In this document: one piece after another, positions 7,969 through 14,884 of the stretch | Position numbering within the stretch: the stretch's first letter is position 1 | Layout: every line of letters starts with the position of its first letter | DNA from: Mollicutes bacterium | GTDB lineage: Bacteria; Bacillota_I; Bacilli_A; RF39; UBA660 | Assembly (NCBI GenBank): GCA_012841465.1 | Contig: DUUS01000079.1 | Span: 1 to 24,964 of the forward strand | Direction of reading: 5' to 3' | DNA: 24,964 nt | Notes under the pieces: model-generated | Told to the model about the DNA's origin: nothing | Database searches by the model: none | Seen by the model: the letters and a program-made list of their open reading frames with translations, nothing else | Program-made: the position numbers and the translations under genes

Positions 7969-10086
7969 GTGAAAAGAAAAAACAATTGTGTAAAAATAAA
8001 TGGCTGGTTTATAATTATAATTGTTTTTTTATTTGTAGTAATATCTGTAAGAATACTATATATAGCAGTAAGTCCAACTGTACATGGTGTTGATTTAAAA
8101 CAAATGGCAATTAATAAAAAAGCAGCATCAAAGAAAATAAAAGCAAATAGAGGAACCATATATGACTCACTTGGTGAAGTACTAGCACAAGATGTAAGTT
8201 CCTATACTTTAATTGCATATTTATCAGAATCAAGAACAAGTGATATCACAAGACCTAGACATGTTATTGATAAAGTTGGTACTGCAAGAAAACTAAGTGA
8301 AGTATTAGATATTAGTGAAGAATATCTACTAGAGAGATTAAGTTTAGAAGGTCTTTATCAAGTAGAATTTGGCTCATCAGCAAAAGGCTTAACCGAACTA
8401 AAAAAACAAGAAATCGAGGCCTTAGAGCTTCCCGGAATTGATTTTATTCCGACAACAAAAAGAGATTATCCCTATGGAGATTTTGCCTCATATATAATTG
8501 GCTATGCTAGAACTAATGAAAATGATGAAATGAATGGCGAAATGGGAATTGAAATAAAATATAATGATAAGTTAAAAGGCAAGGATGGAACGGTTTATTA
8601 TGAAAAAGATGCCTATGGATATCCAATTGCTAATACTCCTCAAGAGATCCATCCAGCAACCGAAGGATTTGATATTCATTTAACTATTGATTCTAATATT
8701 CAAATGTACCTTGAAAATGCTATTTTAGAGATTAATAAAAGTAATCCTGACTGGGCAACCTTTACCATACTTGATGCTAAAACAGGAGCAGTAGTAGGCT
8801 CATCATCATCACCAAGTTTTAATCCAAATGTGCTTAAAATAACCAATTATAATAACCCTCTAACATCTTTTGAATATGAGCCAGGCTCAACGATGAAAAT
8901 ATTTTCATATATGGCCGCAATGGAAGAAGGCTATTATGATGAAGAAGAAACCTATAAATCAGGATCTATTTTAGTTGATAAATACTCAATAAGTGACTGG
9001 AACCGCATTGGCTGGGGAGATATTACCTATGATACTGGTTTTACATATTCTTCTAACGTAGCAGCGGTCAAACTAGCTCAAAGGGTTGGGAAAGACCGCT
9101 TAACTGAATTTTATAAGGATCTAGGCTTTGCCTCAAAAACAGGAATTGAGCTTCCTGGTGAATACTCTGGAAAATTATCATTAGTTGCTGACTCAGAACT
9201 TGCAAGTGCTTCATATGGACAAGGTCTAACAACAACACCAATTCAAAATTTAAAAGCAATGACAGCTCTTACTAATAATGGAACTGTACTTAAACCCTAT
9301 ATAATTTCTAAAATTGTAGATCCTAATACAAATGAAGTTGTCTATGAAGGTAAAAGAGAAGAATTAAAAAAAGTAGCTAAAAAAGAAACTATCGAAAAAC
9401 TAATCGAACTTATGGATGAAACTGTTAACGGAGAAGATAGTAGAAGAACAGGAGCCGCATACCAAACTGACGCAACAACCTTAATTGGTAAAACAGGTAC
9501 TTCTAACTATATTGAAAATGGTCGCTATGTAGGTGGAGGTAATAAAAATATCCGCTCATTTTTAGGAGCTTTTCCTAAAGAAGATCCAGAATATATTATT
9601 TATGTTTCAGCTAAAGATTTTAATAATACTACAAGAGTATTATCAAGTATAGTTAAAAGTGTTGTTGAATCAATTGCTAAGTATAAAAACTTAGATTTAA
9701 GAGATAATGATACAGATATAAGTAAGATTGTAACTTTAAGTAATTATTTAAATAAAGATATTGAAAAGGTTAAAAAAGCCCTAATAGATAAAAACTTAAC
9801 TCCCATTGTAATCGGAAATGGAAATAAGGTTATTAATCAGTTTCCTAAAGACGATACTTCAGTTATATCTACGTCTAAAGTATTTTTAGTAACAAATTCT
9901 TCTGACCAAGTAATGCCTGATATAATAGGGTGGAAGAGCAGTGAAGTAAAGACACTAGCAAATTTAATGAATATCCCTTATAATATAACTGGATTTGGAA
10001 ATGTTTTATCCTCATCTATTGAAGTAGGAGAGGAAATAACAAAAGAATCATATTTAGAAATAATTTTAGATGAAAGAAGTGTGTAA
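7969..10086 (+). CDS. Division penicillin-binding protein (class B PBP, transpeptidase with two PASTA domains)
   Basis: A 705-residue FtsI/PBP2B-type septal DD-transpeptidase. The start is GTG at 7969 with GGTGAT upstream. One membrane helix lies at about residues 13-33, followed by the dimerisation domain with RGTIYDSLGEVLAQD. The transpeptidase domain carries the active-site Ser307 in STMK (307-310), the SSN motif at 361-363 and KTGTS at 508-512. Two C-terminal PASTA repeats follow, at about 588-648 and 649-705. They are typical of Gram-positive division or sporulation PBPs. Position after ftsL-like favours the vegetative division role; the SpoVD type has the same layout. Confidence 0.95.
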   Translation: MKRKNNCVKINGWFIIIIVFLFVVISVRILYIAVSPTVHGVDLKQMAINKKAASKKIKANRGTIYDSLGEVLAQDVSSYTLIAYLSESRTSDITRPRHVIDKVGTARKLSEVLDISEEYLLERLSLEGLYQVEFGSSAKGLTELKKQEIEALELPGIDFIPTTKRDYPYGDFASYIIGYARTNENDEMNGEMGIEIKYNDKLKGKDGTVYYEKDAYGYPIANTPQEIHPATEGFDIHLTIDSNIQMYLENAILEINKSNPDWATFTILDAKTGAVVGSSSSPSFNPNVLKITNYNNPLTSFEYEPGSTMKIFSYMAAMEEGYYDEEETYKSGSILVDKYSISDWNRIGWGDITYDTGFTYSSNVAAVKLAQRVGKDRLTEFYKDLGFASKTGIELPGEYSGKLSLVADSELASASYGQGLTTTPIQNLKAMTALTNNGTVLKPYIISKIVDPNTNEVVYEGKREELKKVAKKETIEKLIELMDETVNGEDSRRTGAAYQTDATTLIGKTGTSNYIENGRYVGGGNKNIRSFLGAFPKEDPEYIIYVSAKDFNNTTRVLSSIVKSVVESIAKYKNLDLRDNDTDISKIVTLSNYLNKDIEKVKKALIDKNLTPIVIGNGNKVINQFPKDDTSVISTSKVFLVTNSSDQVMPDIIGWKSSEVKTLANLMNIPYNITGFGNVLSSSIEVGEEITKESYLEIILDERSV

Positions 10087-10088
10087 AT

Positions 10089-10625
10089 ATGAAAAAACTA
10101 AAAAAATTAAATAATTTAAAAACTATAATAATTGGTTTAGTATTATTAGTAGTTATTCTTTTACTTTTAACTAACCACTTAATGAAAAGTACTAAAACCT
10201 ATATGTTTAGTGGTAAAAATGACTATGTAATGGTACTTGATGGAGTAATTAGTTTTAATTACGATGTAAATTTATTCCAAGGATCTCATATTAAATATAT
10301 ACATGAAGAAGACTTTGAATTAACCAAATATGAAATTGGTTATTATGTTAAAGTTGGAAACGAATTTAAACCAATCCTTATAAAAAAAGCTGAAACAGAA
10401 GAGGGTTTTTCATTAAAGCTAATAATAGATGAAATGAGTGGATTTAATCTAACCGAAACCACTCAAAAAAAACCTCGTTTTAAAGCAGAAGCAATCCGTG
10501 AACACTTTACCAAAGAAATAAAAAACAATATTGAAAATCTTTATTTTATAATTGAAGCTGAAACAATAGACGAAGAAATAATATCAGAGAAAATAGAACT
10601 AATTATTCACAAGGTATCTAAATGA
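10089..10625 (+). CDS. Unknown membrane-anchored protein ending the dcw operon
   Basis: A 178-residue protein I do not recognise. One membrane helix lies at about residues 12-29. The rest is predicted extracytoplasmic, mixed-strand sequence with no Cys, and ends in a charged helix plus strand (FTKEIKNNIENLYFIIEAE). It starts two bases after the PBP stop, so it is cotranscribed with the divisome genes. Its position is where mraY, murD or ftsQ might be expected, but it does not look like DivIB/FtsQ: no POTRA motif is visible. A divisome accessory role is inferred from context only. The TGA stop lies inside the terminator hairpin. Confidence 0.8.
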   Translation: MKKLKKLNNLKTIIIGLVLLVVILLLLTNHLMKSTKTYMFSGKNDYVMVLDGVISFNYDVNLFQGSHIKYIHEEDFELTKYEIGYYVKVGNEFKPILIKKAETEEGFSLKLIIDEMSGFNLTETTQKKPRFKAEAIREHFTKEIKNNIENLYFIIEAETIDEEIISEKIELIIHKVSK

Positions 10626-10636
10626 TATCTTTTTTT
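10611..10636 (+). terminator. Intrinsic terminator closing the dcw operon
   Basis: AAGGTATC (10611-10618) pairs with GATATCTT (10624-10631) over a five-base loop, followed by a run of T to 10636. The hairpin contains the last codons and TGA stop of the upstream gene. Confidence 0.75.
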
Positions 10637-10688
10637 GTAATTATTTATTTTAAAATGGGAACACTTTATACAAGAGGTGTTTTTATAA

Positions 10689-11114
10689 GTGGGAATAACA
10701 TTTGCTCTTCTAGCAGGGCTTTTAATGAGCGTGCAAGGAGTATTTAATACCAGAGTAATGGAATCATCAAGTATGTGGAGTGCTAATATATGGATCCAGT
10801 TAAGTGCTCTTATAGTGACTATAATAATTTGGCTTGCTTTTGATACTAAAAATATCTTCTCGGTTTTCAGTGTCTCTAATAAACTATATTTACTAGGTGG
10901 AGTAATCGGAGCCTTTATAACTTTTACAGTAATTAAAAGTATTGGTAAACTAGGACCAGCAGAAGCAACAATGCTTATATTAATTGCTCAAGTTACAGTG
11001 GCATATGCAATTGAATTCTTTGCTCTTTTTGGAACTGACAAAGGAACATTTGAAATATCAAAACTTATCGGACTTATTATAATGATAGCTGGTATTATAA
11101 TTTTCAAGAAATAA
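10689..11114 (+). CDS. Small DMT-superfamily transporter, YdcZ/DUF606 type
   Basis: A 141-residue, very hydrophobic protein with about five membrane segments, matching the half-size YdcZ (DUF606) branch of the drug/metabolite transporter superfamily. Typical features are the start GITFALLAGLLMSVQGVFNTR, the middle WIQLSALIV and the GPAEATMLILIAQV helix. Proteins of this size work as dimers. The substrate is unknown. It starts with GTG at 10689, preceded by AAGAGGTG nine bases upstream. It stands alone, separated from the dcw operon by a terminator. Confidence 0.85.
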   Translation: MGITFALLAGLLMSVQGVFNTRVMESSSMWSANIWIQLSALIVTIIIWLAFDTKNIFSVFSVSNKLYLLGGVIGAFITFTVIKSIGKLGPAEATMLILIAQVTVAYAIEFFALFGTDKGTFEISKLIGLIIMIAGIIIFKK

Positions 11115-11128
11115 AATAAAAGATTCGC

Positions 11129-11134
11129 TATAAT
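11129..11134 (+). promoter_or_regulatory. TATAAT -10 element upstream of candidate small RNA
   Basis: A perfect TATAAT lies 15 bases after the transporter stop. No good -35 is visible (TTCAAG at 11103-11108 is too far). The predicted start is about 11141. Confidence 0.4.
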
Positions 11135-11140
11135 TATTAC

Positions 11141-11246
11141 ATCAGTAAAGAAATTCACTATTTAGCCTGAATTGGTTTTCTAAGGAGGGCTAGACCCGAG
11201 TTAACGCACAGCGGTAGCATTCCACTTTTTAAGAGTGGTTTTTTTG
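11141..11246 (+). ncRNA. Candidate structured small RNA of unknown class
   Basis: About 105 bases between a TATAAT box and a strong terminator, with no open reading frame. GC content is clearly higher than in the surrounding spacer. GCTA plus CCG (11190-11199, with GAC bulged between them) can pair with CGGTAGC (11212-11218) across a 13-base loop containing TTAACGCACA. A second small stem, TTGG with CTAA, lies at 11172-11183. The 3' terminator stem is part of the same transcript. It lacks the conserved core of SRP RNA (GGAAGG/AGCA), tmRNA, RNase P, 6S, T-box or the common riboswitches that I can check by eye. A stable non-coding RNA, or a regulatory RNA of the transporter mRNA, are both possible. 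Confidence 0.45.
11222..11246 (+). terminator. Intrinsic terminator of the candidate RNA/transporter transcript
   Basis: CCACT (11222-11226) pairs with AGTGG (11234-11238); extra inner pairs extend the stem. Seven T follow directly. Confidence 0.8.
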
Positions 11247-11254
11247 TTTTTTTA

Positions 11255-11285
11255 AAAAAAATAAAAATCACTCTATTGAGTGATT
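11255..11285 (-). terminator. Intrinsic terminator of the tRNA-Ile/tRNA-Glu operon
   Basis: AATCACTC (11266-11273) and GAGTGATT (11278-11285) form a perfect 8-base-pair stem with a four-base loop. Read on the minus strand it is followed by a U-rich stretch. It faces the plus-strand terminator at 11222. Confidence 0.85.
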
Positions 11286-11296
11286 AGATTTCAAAT

Positions 11297-11373
11297 TGGT
11301 GACCCGTACGGGATTCGAACCCATGTGTGCTGCCGTGAAAGGGCAGTGTGTTAAGCCGCTTCACCAACGGGCC
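11297..11373 (-). tRNA. tRNA-Glu (anticodon TTC)
   Basis: A 77-base cloverleaf on the minus strand with acceptor arms GGCCCGT and ACGGGTC, anticodon stem CTGCC/GGCAG around CTTTCAC, T-arm loop GGTTCGAATCC and an encoded CCA end (TGG at 11297-11299 on the plus strand). It follows tRNA-Ile by six bases in the same transcript. Confidence 0.97.
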
Positions 11374-11379
11374 ATATAA

Positions 11380-11456
<77 letters not shown>

Positions 11457-11475
11457 GTTCTTGGAAACCTATTTA

Positions 11476-11504
11476 ATTCTATAATAAAATTAGTTATTTT
11501 GCAA
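11476..11504 (-). promoter_or_regulatory. Promoter of the tRNA-Ile/tRNA-Glu operon
   Basis: On the minus strand TTGCAA (11499-11504) and TAGAAT (11476-11481) are separated by exactly 17 bases. The start would be about 10 bases before tRNA-Ile. Confidence 0.75.
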
Positions 11505-11560
11505 TACCTTTTACTATATAATTGGCTTTTTACCGTAAAATAGGCTAAAAAAATGAAATT

Positions 11561-12214
11561 TTAAGGTTTTAACTCAAGTTTTTTAATGTTATTTTCTAAA
11601 AACTCGGGATCTTTTTCTCTTTGAGCTTTAAACCAGTGATAGGCACATAGTGCTTCATATTCATCAGAACCAACAACAACTTCAACATCTTTAATACCTT
11701 TATAGTTAGTATGAGTTGCTGGAGCAGGACATTTAACACATCTTGCATTTAATTTATCAATAGATGTAGCTATATTAATTAAAAATGGAGCAATTCCAAA
11801 TGGTTTTCGTTCTGAATTAAAATCAAGACCTGCTAAAAAGATATTTATGCCTTTTTCATAATTTAAATATTCAAATAATAAAATAATAGTATGAATTCTT
11901 TTTTCTCTTTCAATAAAGAATTCTCCAGTTAAAAGATTTTGCTCTTCGGGGATATTTTCAAAAAAATTAATTTCATCAATAAATATGTCAGTAGTACTTT
12001 CAGTAATATACTTTGGTATTTCAAGAAGACTATCTATTTTAATAGCCTGTATTCTTTTTCCGCTTCTAGATTCTATATATCCATCATCTCTTGTATCTTT
12101 AGATGGTTTAAATACTAAAACATCATCACTATTATTATATGTAGCACTGCTGTAATATTCTTCCATTCTTTTTGATTTTGAACTAAACATTGGTCCTGTA
12201 ATAAATACTATCAT
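11561..12214 (-). CDS. tdk: Thymidine kinase-like protein (type II) with altered P-loop
   Basis: A 217-residue homologue of TK1-type thymidine kinase, which phosphorylates thymidine/deoxyuridine in nucleotide salvage. Matching blocks are GPMFSSKS (7-14), VLVFKPSKDTR, the Walker B IDEINFF with likely catalytic Glu81, AGLDFNSERKPFG, and the zinc/lasso region CVKC (159-162) then CAYH (190-193). Two features are odd. The P-loop has Ser12 where the family has Gly (FSGK). About 20 extra residues lie between the DEINFF and AGLD blocks (about 88-115). Function is likely but the substitution could change activity. The start has GAGG upstream. It is divergent from the HD-domain gene. Confidence 0.8.
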   Translation of the reverse strand: MIVFITGPMFSSKSKRMEEYYSSATYNNSDDVLVFKPSKDTRDDGYIESRSGKRIQAIKIDSLLEIPKYITESTTDIFIDEINFFENIPEEQNLLTGEFFIEREKRIHTIILLFEYLNYEKGINIFLAGLDFNSERKPFGIAPFLINIATSIDKLNARCVKCPAPATHTNYKGIKDVEVVVGSDEYEALCAYHWFKAQREKDPEFLENNIKKLELKP

Positions 12215-12278
12215 AATACCTCACTAATTAAATATATCATAAATTTATATTTTTTTTAATATTTTATTTTAAATGTGC

Positions 12279-12298
12279 TATAATTAATATCTGAGGTG
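12279..12298 (+). promoter_or_regulatory. Extended -10 promoter and RBS of the HD-domain gene
   Basis: TGC precedes a perfect TATAAT at 12279-12284, giving an extended -10; the -35 (TTAATA) is weak. GAGGTG at 12293-12298 stands eight bases before a TTG codon at 12307, which supports that start. Confidence 0.6.
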
Positions 12299-12306
12299 TT
12301 AAATAA

Positions 12307-13083
12307 TTGGAACGACATTTGGAATTTGAAGAAATATTAAATGAATTTATAACTAATGAAAAATATATGAAACTAAAAGATGAAACTCATCATGGAGTAA
12401 CTAGATACGATCACTCAATAAGAGTTGCTAAAATTGCATATAAGATAGCAACTAATTTAAATCTTGATTATGTATCTGTAACAAGAGCTTCTCTTTTACA
12501 TGACTTTTTTCTTAATGAAGAACTAGGAGAAGAAAAGCTATTTAATCAAACAAAAAACCATGCGAGAATTGCTCTTGATAACTCACTTGAATACTTTGAG
12601 TTAAATGACAAAGAACAAAATGCAATTTTAGCACATATGTTTCCGTTTAATATGGTAGTACCTAAATCACTTGAGGGAATTGTTTTAAAATTTGCTGATA
12701 TTGGAGCTGCTATATATGAGCGAACTAAATATAGTATGGAATCTATAGTAGGTGTGTTAAATCCACTATTAAATGCTCTTTTAAGTATTGTTTATAAAAC
12801 TCAAAGATTACTTAGTTTAAATACCGTTAGTGCTCGTGAGTTAAATGCTCAAAAGGAATATGTTTTAAATTCTCAAACTGATTTAACTAATAAATTTATT
12901 CATAAAATACCTTTTTTAGATACAAATTTAAAAGAAAAGTGCATTGAAAAAATAAATTTAGTAATAGATGATATAGTTGATTTTGTCTTTGATGATAGTA
13001 AGATAAAAATTGAAATTCTTACTACTTGTAATCAAGAATTAAATAATCAAAAAAGTTATTCATTAGTTAAAAAAGCAAATTAA
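12307..13083 (+). CDS. HD-domain phosphohydrolase, substrate unknown
   Basis: A 258-residue protein whose first half is an HD superfamily metal-dependent phosphohydrolase. The chain of likely metal ligands is His36 (YDHS), His65-Asp66 (LLHDF), His85, His110 and Asp131 (KFADIG). The six-ligand pattern suggests a two-metal site. The C-terminal 110 residues (long helix, then mixed) are not recognised. The gene starts with TTG, so translation is probably low. It is divergent from the thymidine kinase-like gene with a 92-base shared promoter region, and a joint role in nucleotide metabolism is possible but unproven. Confidence 0.85.
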   Translation: MERHLEFEEILNEFITNEKYMKLKDETHHGVTRYDHSIRVAKIAYKIATNLNLDYVSVTRASLLHDFFLNEELGEEKLFNQTKNHARIALDNSLEYFELNDKEQNAILAHMFPFNMVVPKSLEGIVLKFADIGAAIYERTKYSMESIVGVLNPLLNALLSIVYKTQRLLSLNTVSARELNAQKEYVLNSQTDLTNKFIHKIPFLDTNLKEKCIEKINLVIDDIVDFVFDDSKIKIEILTTCNQELNNQKSYSLVKKAN

Positions 13084-13104
13084 CTTCAGAAATGAAGTTT
13101 TTTT
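13083..13104 (+). terminator. Intrinsic terminator of the HD-domain gene
   Basis: ACTTCA (13083-13088) pairs with TGAAGT (13093-13098) around a GAAA tetraloop and is followed by seven T. Confidence 0.8.
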
Positions 13105-13381
13105 ACTTATTGATAGTTAAAGTCTTGGTATGTCCACCATTATTAATGTTTAACTCTTCATGATTATTAAGACTTAAAACAGTAATTCTTAATTCTTTAA
13201 GTTCTTTTATATCCTCTTTTAAAGATGATGATTGTATTTTAATATGATAATCAAGCTCTTTAGTTTTAGCTAAAGTATATGAGTTTATATTATTATTTTC
13301 TTGTTCTTCTTGCCTTTTATCTAGTTCTTTTCTTCTTTTATTATAATTACTGATTCTTATTCCGTTATATCTCTGAAGCAT
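13103..13381 (-). CDS. Hypothetical coiled-coil protein
   Basis: A 92-residue open frame, rich in Lys, Glu, Asn and Gln, with a helix prone to coiled-coil formation at about 10-70 and a short polar tail. There is no membrane segment and no recognised motif. No good ribosome site precedes the ATG at 13381; a weak AT-rich -10 (TATAAA) lies about 55 bases upstream. It fills a space that would otherwise be empty and its codon use fits the window, but it could be a spurious frame. Confidence 0.45.
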   Translation of the reverse strand: MLQRYNGIRISNYNKRRKELDKRQEEQENNNINSYTLAKTKELDYHIKIQSSSLKEDIKELKELRITVLSLNNHEELNINNGGHTKTLTINK

Positions 13382-13450
13382 AACACAATAACTATTTAAT
13401 AAGATAAGTATTAAATAAAAAAATTTTATATACTAAATCAGGTGATTTTA

Positions 13451-13723
13451 TCAAATAATATATGTAAAAAGCAATCCAAGTGTATGAATTATGCCACTGA
13501 ACCATAACATTTTCATGAACTTTTCAGGAGCATCTTTTCCATATTTTCTAGTATTTAAAAAATAGTTAGAACCATCAGTTTTGTCAATTTCATTATAATC
13601 TCTACGGAGAATTTTACAAAAAATTTTAATAGGAAGACTTACTGCACCTATAACAAGTTTTTTAAATGAGCGAACTCCCAATTTTTCATAAATTTTTTGT
13701 TCTAATGATTTTTTCTTTTTCAT
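13451..13723 (-). CDS. Small conserved-looking membrane protein, unknown
   Basis: A 90-residue protein read from the internal ATG at 13723, which has GGGG about eight bases upstream. The in-frame extension to 13783 lacks a ribosome site and runs through a leader hairpin. The layout is a basic N-terminus (MKKKKS), an amphipathic region (about 24-38, LVIGAVSLPIKIFCKIL), a polar stretch with YFLNTRKYGKDAPEKF, and a C-terminal hydrophobic helix (about 72-90). It is not recognised. Membrane association is likely from the sequence. It has its own promoter and a structured 5' leader. Confidence 0.7.
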   Translation of the reverse strand: MKKKKSLEQKIYEKLGVRSFKKLVIGAVSLPIKIFCKILRRDYNEIDKTDGSNYFLNTRKYGKDAPEKFMKMLWFSGIIHTLGLLFTYII

Positions 13724-13787
13724 AAAATATCCCCTAAATAAAACAATCCGAGAGGATTGTATATTAGTAGTTCCAACCCCCATTGGT
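13724..13787 (-). promoter_or_regulatory. Structured 5' leader with terminator-like hairpin
   Basis: On the minus strand the leader can form CAACC/GGTTG (around 13774-13789) and then a perfect hairpin, ACAATCC/GGATTGT (13743-13760, four-base loop), followed by TTTATTT. The hairpin ends about 20 bases before the ATG. It could attenuate transcription or protect the mRNA. Confidence 0.4.
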
Positions 13788-13793
13788 TGTTAA

Positions 13794-13822
13794 ATAATGC
13801 CATAATTAGGACTTTCAGTCAA
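13794..13822 (-). promoter_or_regulatory. Promoter of the small membrane protein gene
   Basis: TTGACT (13817-13822) and CATTAT (13794-13799) on the minus strand are 17 bases apart. It lies directly downstream of the tRNA-Ser terminator. Confidence 0.55.
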
Positions 13823-13833
13823 ATTTTTGAAAT

Positions 13834-13857
13834 AAAAAAAGCCTTGTATAAGACTTT
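13834..13857 (-). terminator. Intrinsic terminator of tRNA-Ser
   Basis: Minus-strand AAAGTCTT pairs with AAGGCTTT (13838-13857, one G-T pair) around a four-base loop, followed by seven T. Confidence 0.75.
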
Positions 13858-13868
13858 AATAAACATAA

Positions 13869-13960
13869 TGGCGGAGCAGAGAAGATTTGAACTTCCGCGC
13901 CGGCAAACCCGACCTACGCCCTTAGCAGGGGCGCCTCTTCAGCCTCTTGAGTACTGCTCC
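13869..13960 (-). tRNA. tRNA-Ser (anticodon GCT)
   Basis: A 92-base class II tRNA with a long variable arm. Acceptor arms are GGAGCAG and CTGCTCC, anticodon stem CGCCC/GGGCG around CTGCTAA, T-loop GTTCAAATC, discriminator G and an encoded CCA. Confidence 0.97.
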
Positions 13961-13973
13961 AAGTTATAGGTAG

Positions 13974-14002
13974 ATTTTACAATAAATATGACTTAAAGTC
14001 AA
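13974..14002 (-). promoter_or_regulatory. Promoter of tRNA-Ser
   Basis: TTGACT (13997-14002) and TAAAAT (13974-13979), 17 bases apart on the minus strand. Confidence 0.75.
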
Positions 14003-14004
14003 TT

Positions 14005-14031
14005 GAAAAACCGAAGTTTAGTATACTTCGG
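14005..14031 (-). terminator. Intrinsic terminator of the yidD/binding-lipoprotein operon
   Basis: CCGAAGT (14011-14017) and ACTTCGG (14025-14031) form a perfect stem, followed on the minus strand by five T. The TAA stop of the upstream gene lies in the loop. Confidence 0.85.
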
Positions 14032-14884
14032 CTTTAATTGCTTCTAAAAATGCTTTCATAAATGACATGTAATTTTCGCCTTCATCTCTCTCTTGGTCAG
14101 TTAAGTTAACAAGTGAGTGAACAGTTTTTATTTCTGCTCCTAGGCTAGTCATTGCTTCTATTTCTTCTGTTTCTAAGTTAGTTGAATCTAAAACAAATAT
14201 ACTTGAATTTTCATTACTACTAAAGGCGTTTTTAGCTCTACTTACTGATGTAGTAGAGGTTTCTTCATCTTTATCATGGATATTTATTACTTCAAAGCCG
14301 TATTTTGATAAAAAGTCAAAAGCACTACTAGCAACAATAACTTTTTTATTAATTGCATTTTCAGCAACTAGTTTTAGTTCAGCATCAAATTCTGATATTT
14401 CAATTTTTAAATTTTCATAATTTTGATCTATTTCATCAATTATTGTTGTGTTTGTTATATATTCTTTTAAACCATTTTTTATATTTTGAGCTATCATTAG
14501 TGTATTTGATGGGCTGATCCATAGTTCTGCTTCATCATTTCTCATTTCTAGTCCATGAGATACAGCAATTATCTTTAATTTTTTATTTTTATTAATTAAA
14601 GTAGCCGCAATTTGTTTTTCTTGACTTAAACCATTATAGATAAATAGGTCTCCCTTACTTAAATCATTTAATTTCTTATTTGTAATTGTATGCTTTTTTA
14701 CATCTACGCCATCTGGGTAAATACTTTCTATTTTAGAATAATCACCGTATAACTCTCCAGTAATATATTCAATCGCATAAACCGTTGTATATATTTTAAT
14801 TCCATCAAAATCATCTTTTTTAATACAACTAGAGCTTCCTAAAATTATAAGTAATAAAAGTAAATAGTTTAAATATTTTTTCAT
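14018..14884 (-). CDS. Metal-type ABC substrate-binding lipoprotein (ZnuA/AdcA-like) with altered ligands
   Basis: A 288-residue cluster A-I solute-binding protein, the family that delivers Zn or Mn to ABC importers. The N-terminus is a lipoprotein signal (hydrophobic 4-16, then SSSC with Cys20 as lipidation site). Family landmarks are IYTTVYAIEYITGELYGD, PDGVDVKKHTIT with His65, DLFIYNGL and LWISPSNTLMIAQNI. The ligand set is unusual: His65 is kept, but the second His position (DPHxW) is Glu120, the third (HxAF) is Ser186, and the final Asp position (LDPL) appears to be His256. There is no His-rich loop. No permease or ATPase gene lies next to it. It is coupled to yidD by a 4-base overlap. 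Confidence 0.85.
   Translation of the reverse strand: MKKYLNYLLLLLIILGSSSCIKKDDFDGIKIYTTVYAIEYITGELYGDYSKIESIYPDGVDVKKHTITNKKLNDLSKGDLFIYNGLSQEKQIAATLINKNKKLKIIAVSHGLEMRNDEAELWISPSNTLMIAQNIKNGLKEYITNTTIIDEIDQNYENLKIEISEFDAELKLVAENAINKKVIVASSAFDFLSKYGFEVINIHDKDEETSTTSVSRAKNAFSSNENSSIFVLDSTNLETEEIEAMTSLGAEIKTVHSLVNLTDQERDEGENYMSFMKAFLEAIKAEVY

Noticed and set aside
7923..8159. Minus-strand 78-codon hydrophobic frame over the PBP start
   Set aside because: It is the complement of the membrane-helix codons of the PBP and ftsL end; no promoter or ribosome site.
11205..11238. tRNA-like stretch (a D-arm-like GCACAGCGGTAGC followed by a 5-base-pair stem with a 7-base loop)
   Set aside because: It lacks a T-arm and acceptor, and the apparent anticodon stem is the terminator stem of the candidate RNA.
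13757..13969. Plus-strand 70-codon open frame
   Set aside because: It runs across tRNA-Ser and the terminator/promoter region and has no ribosome site.
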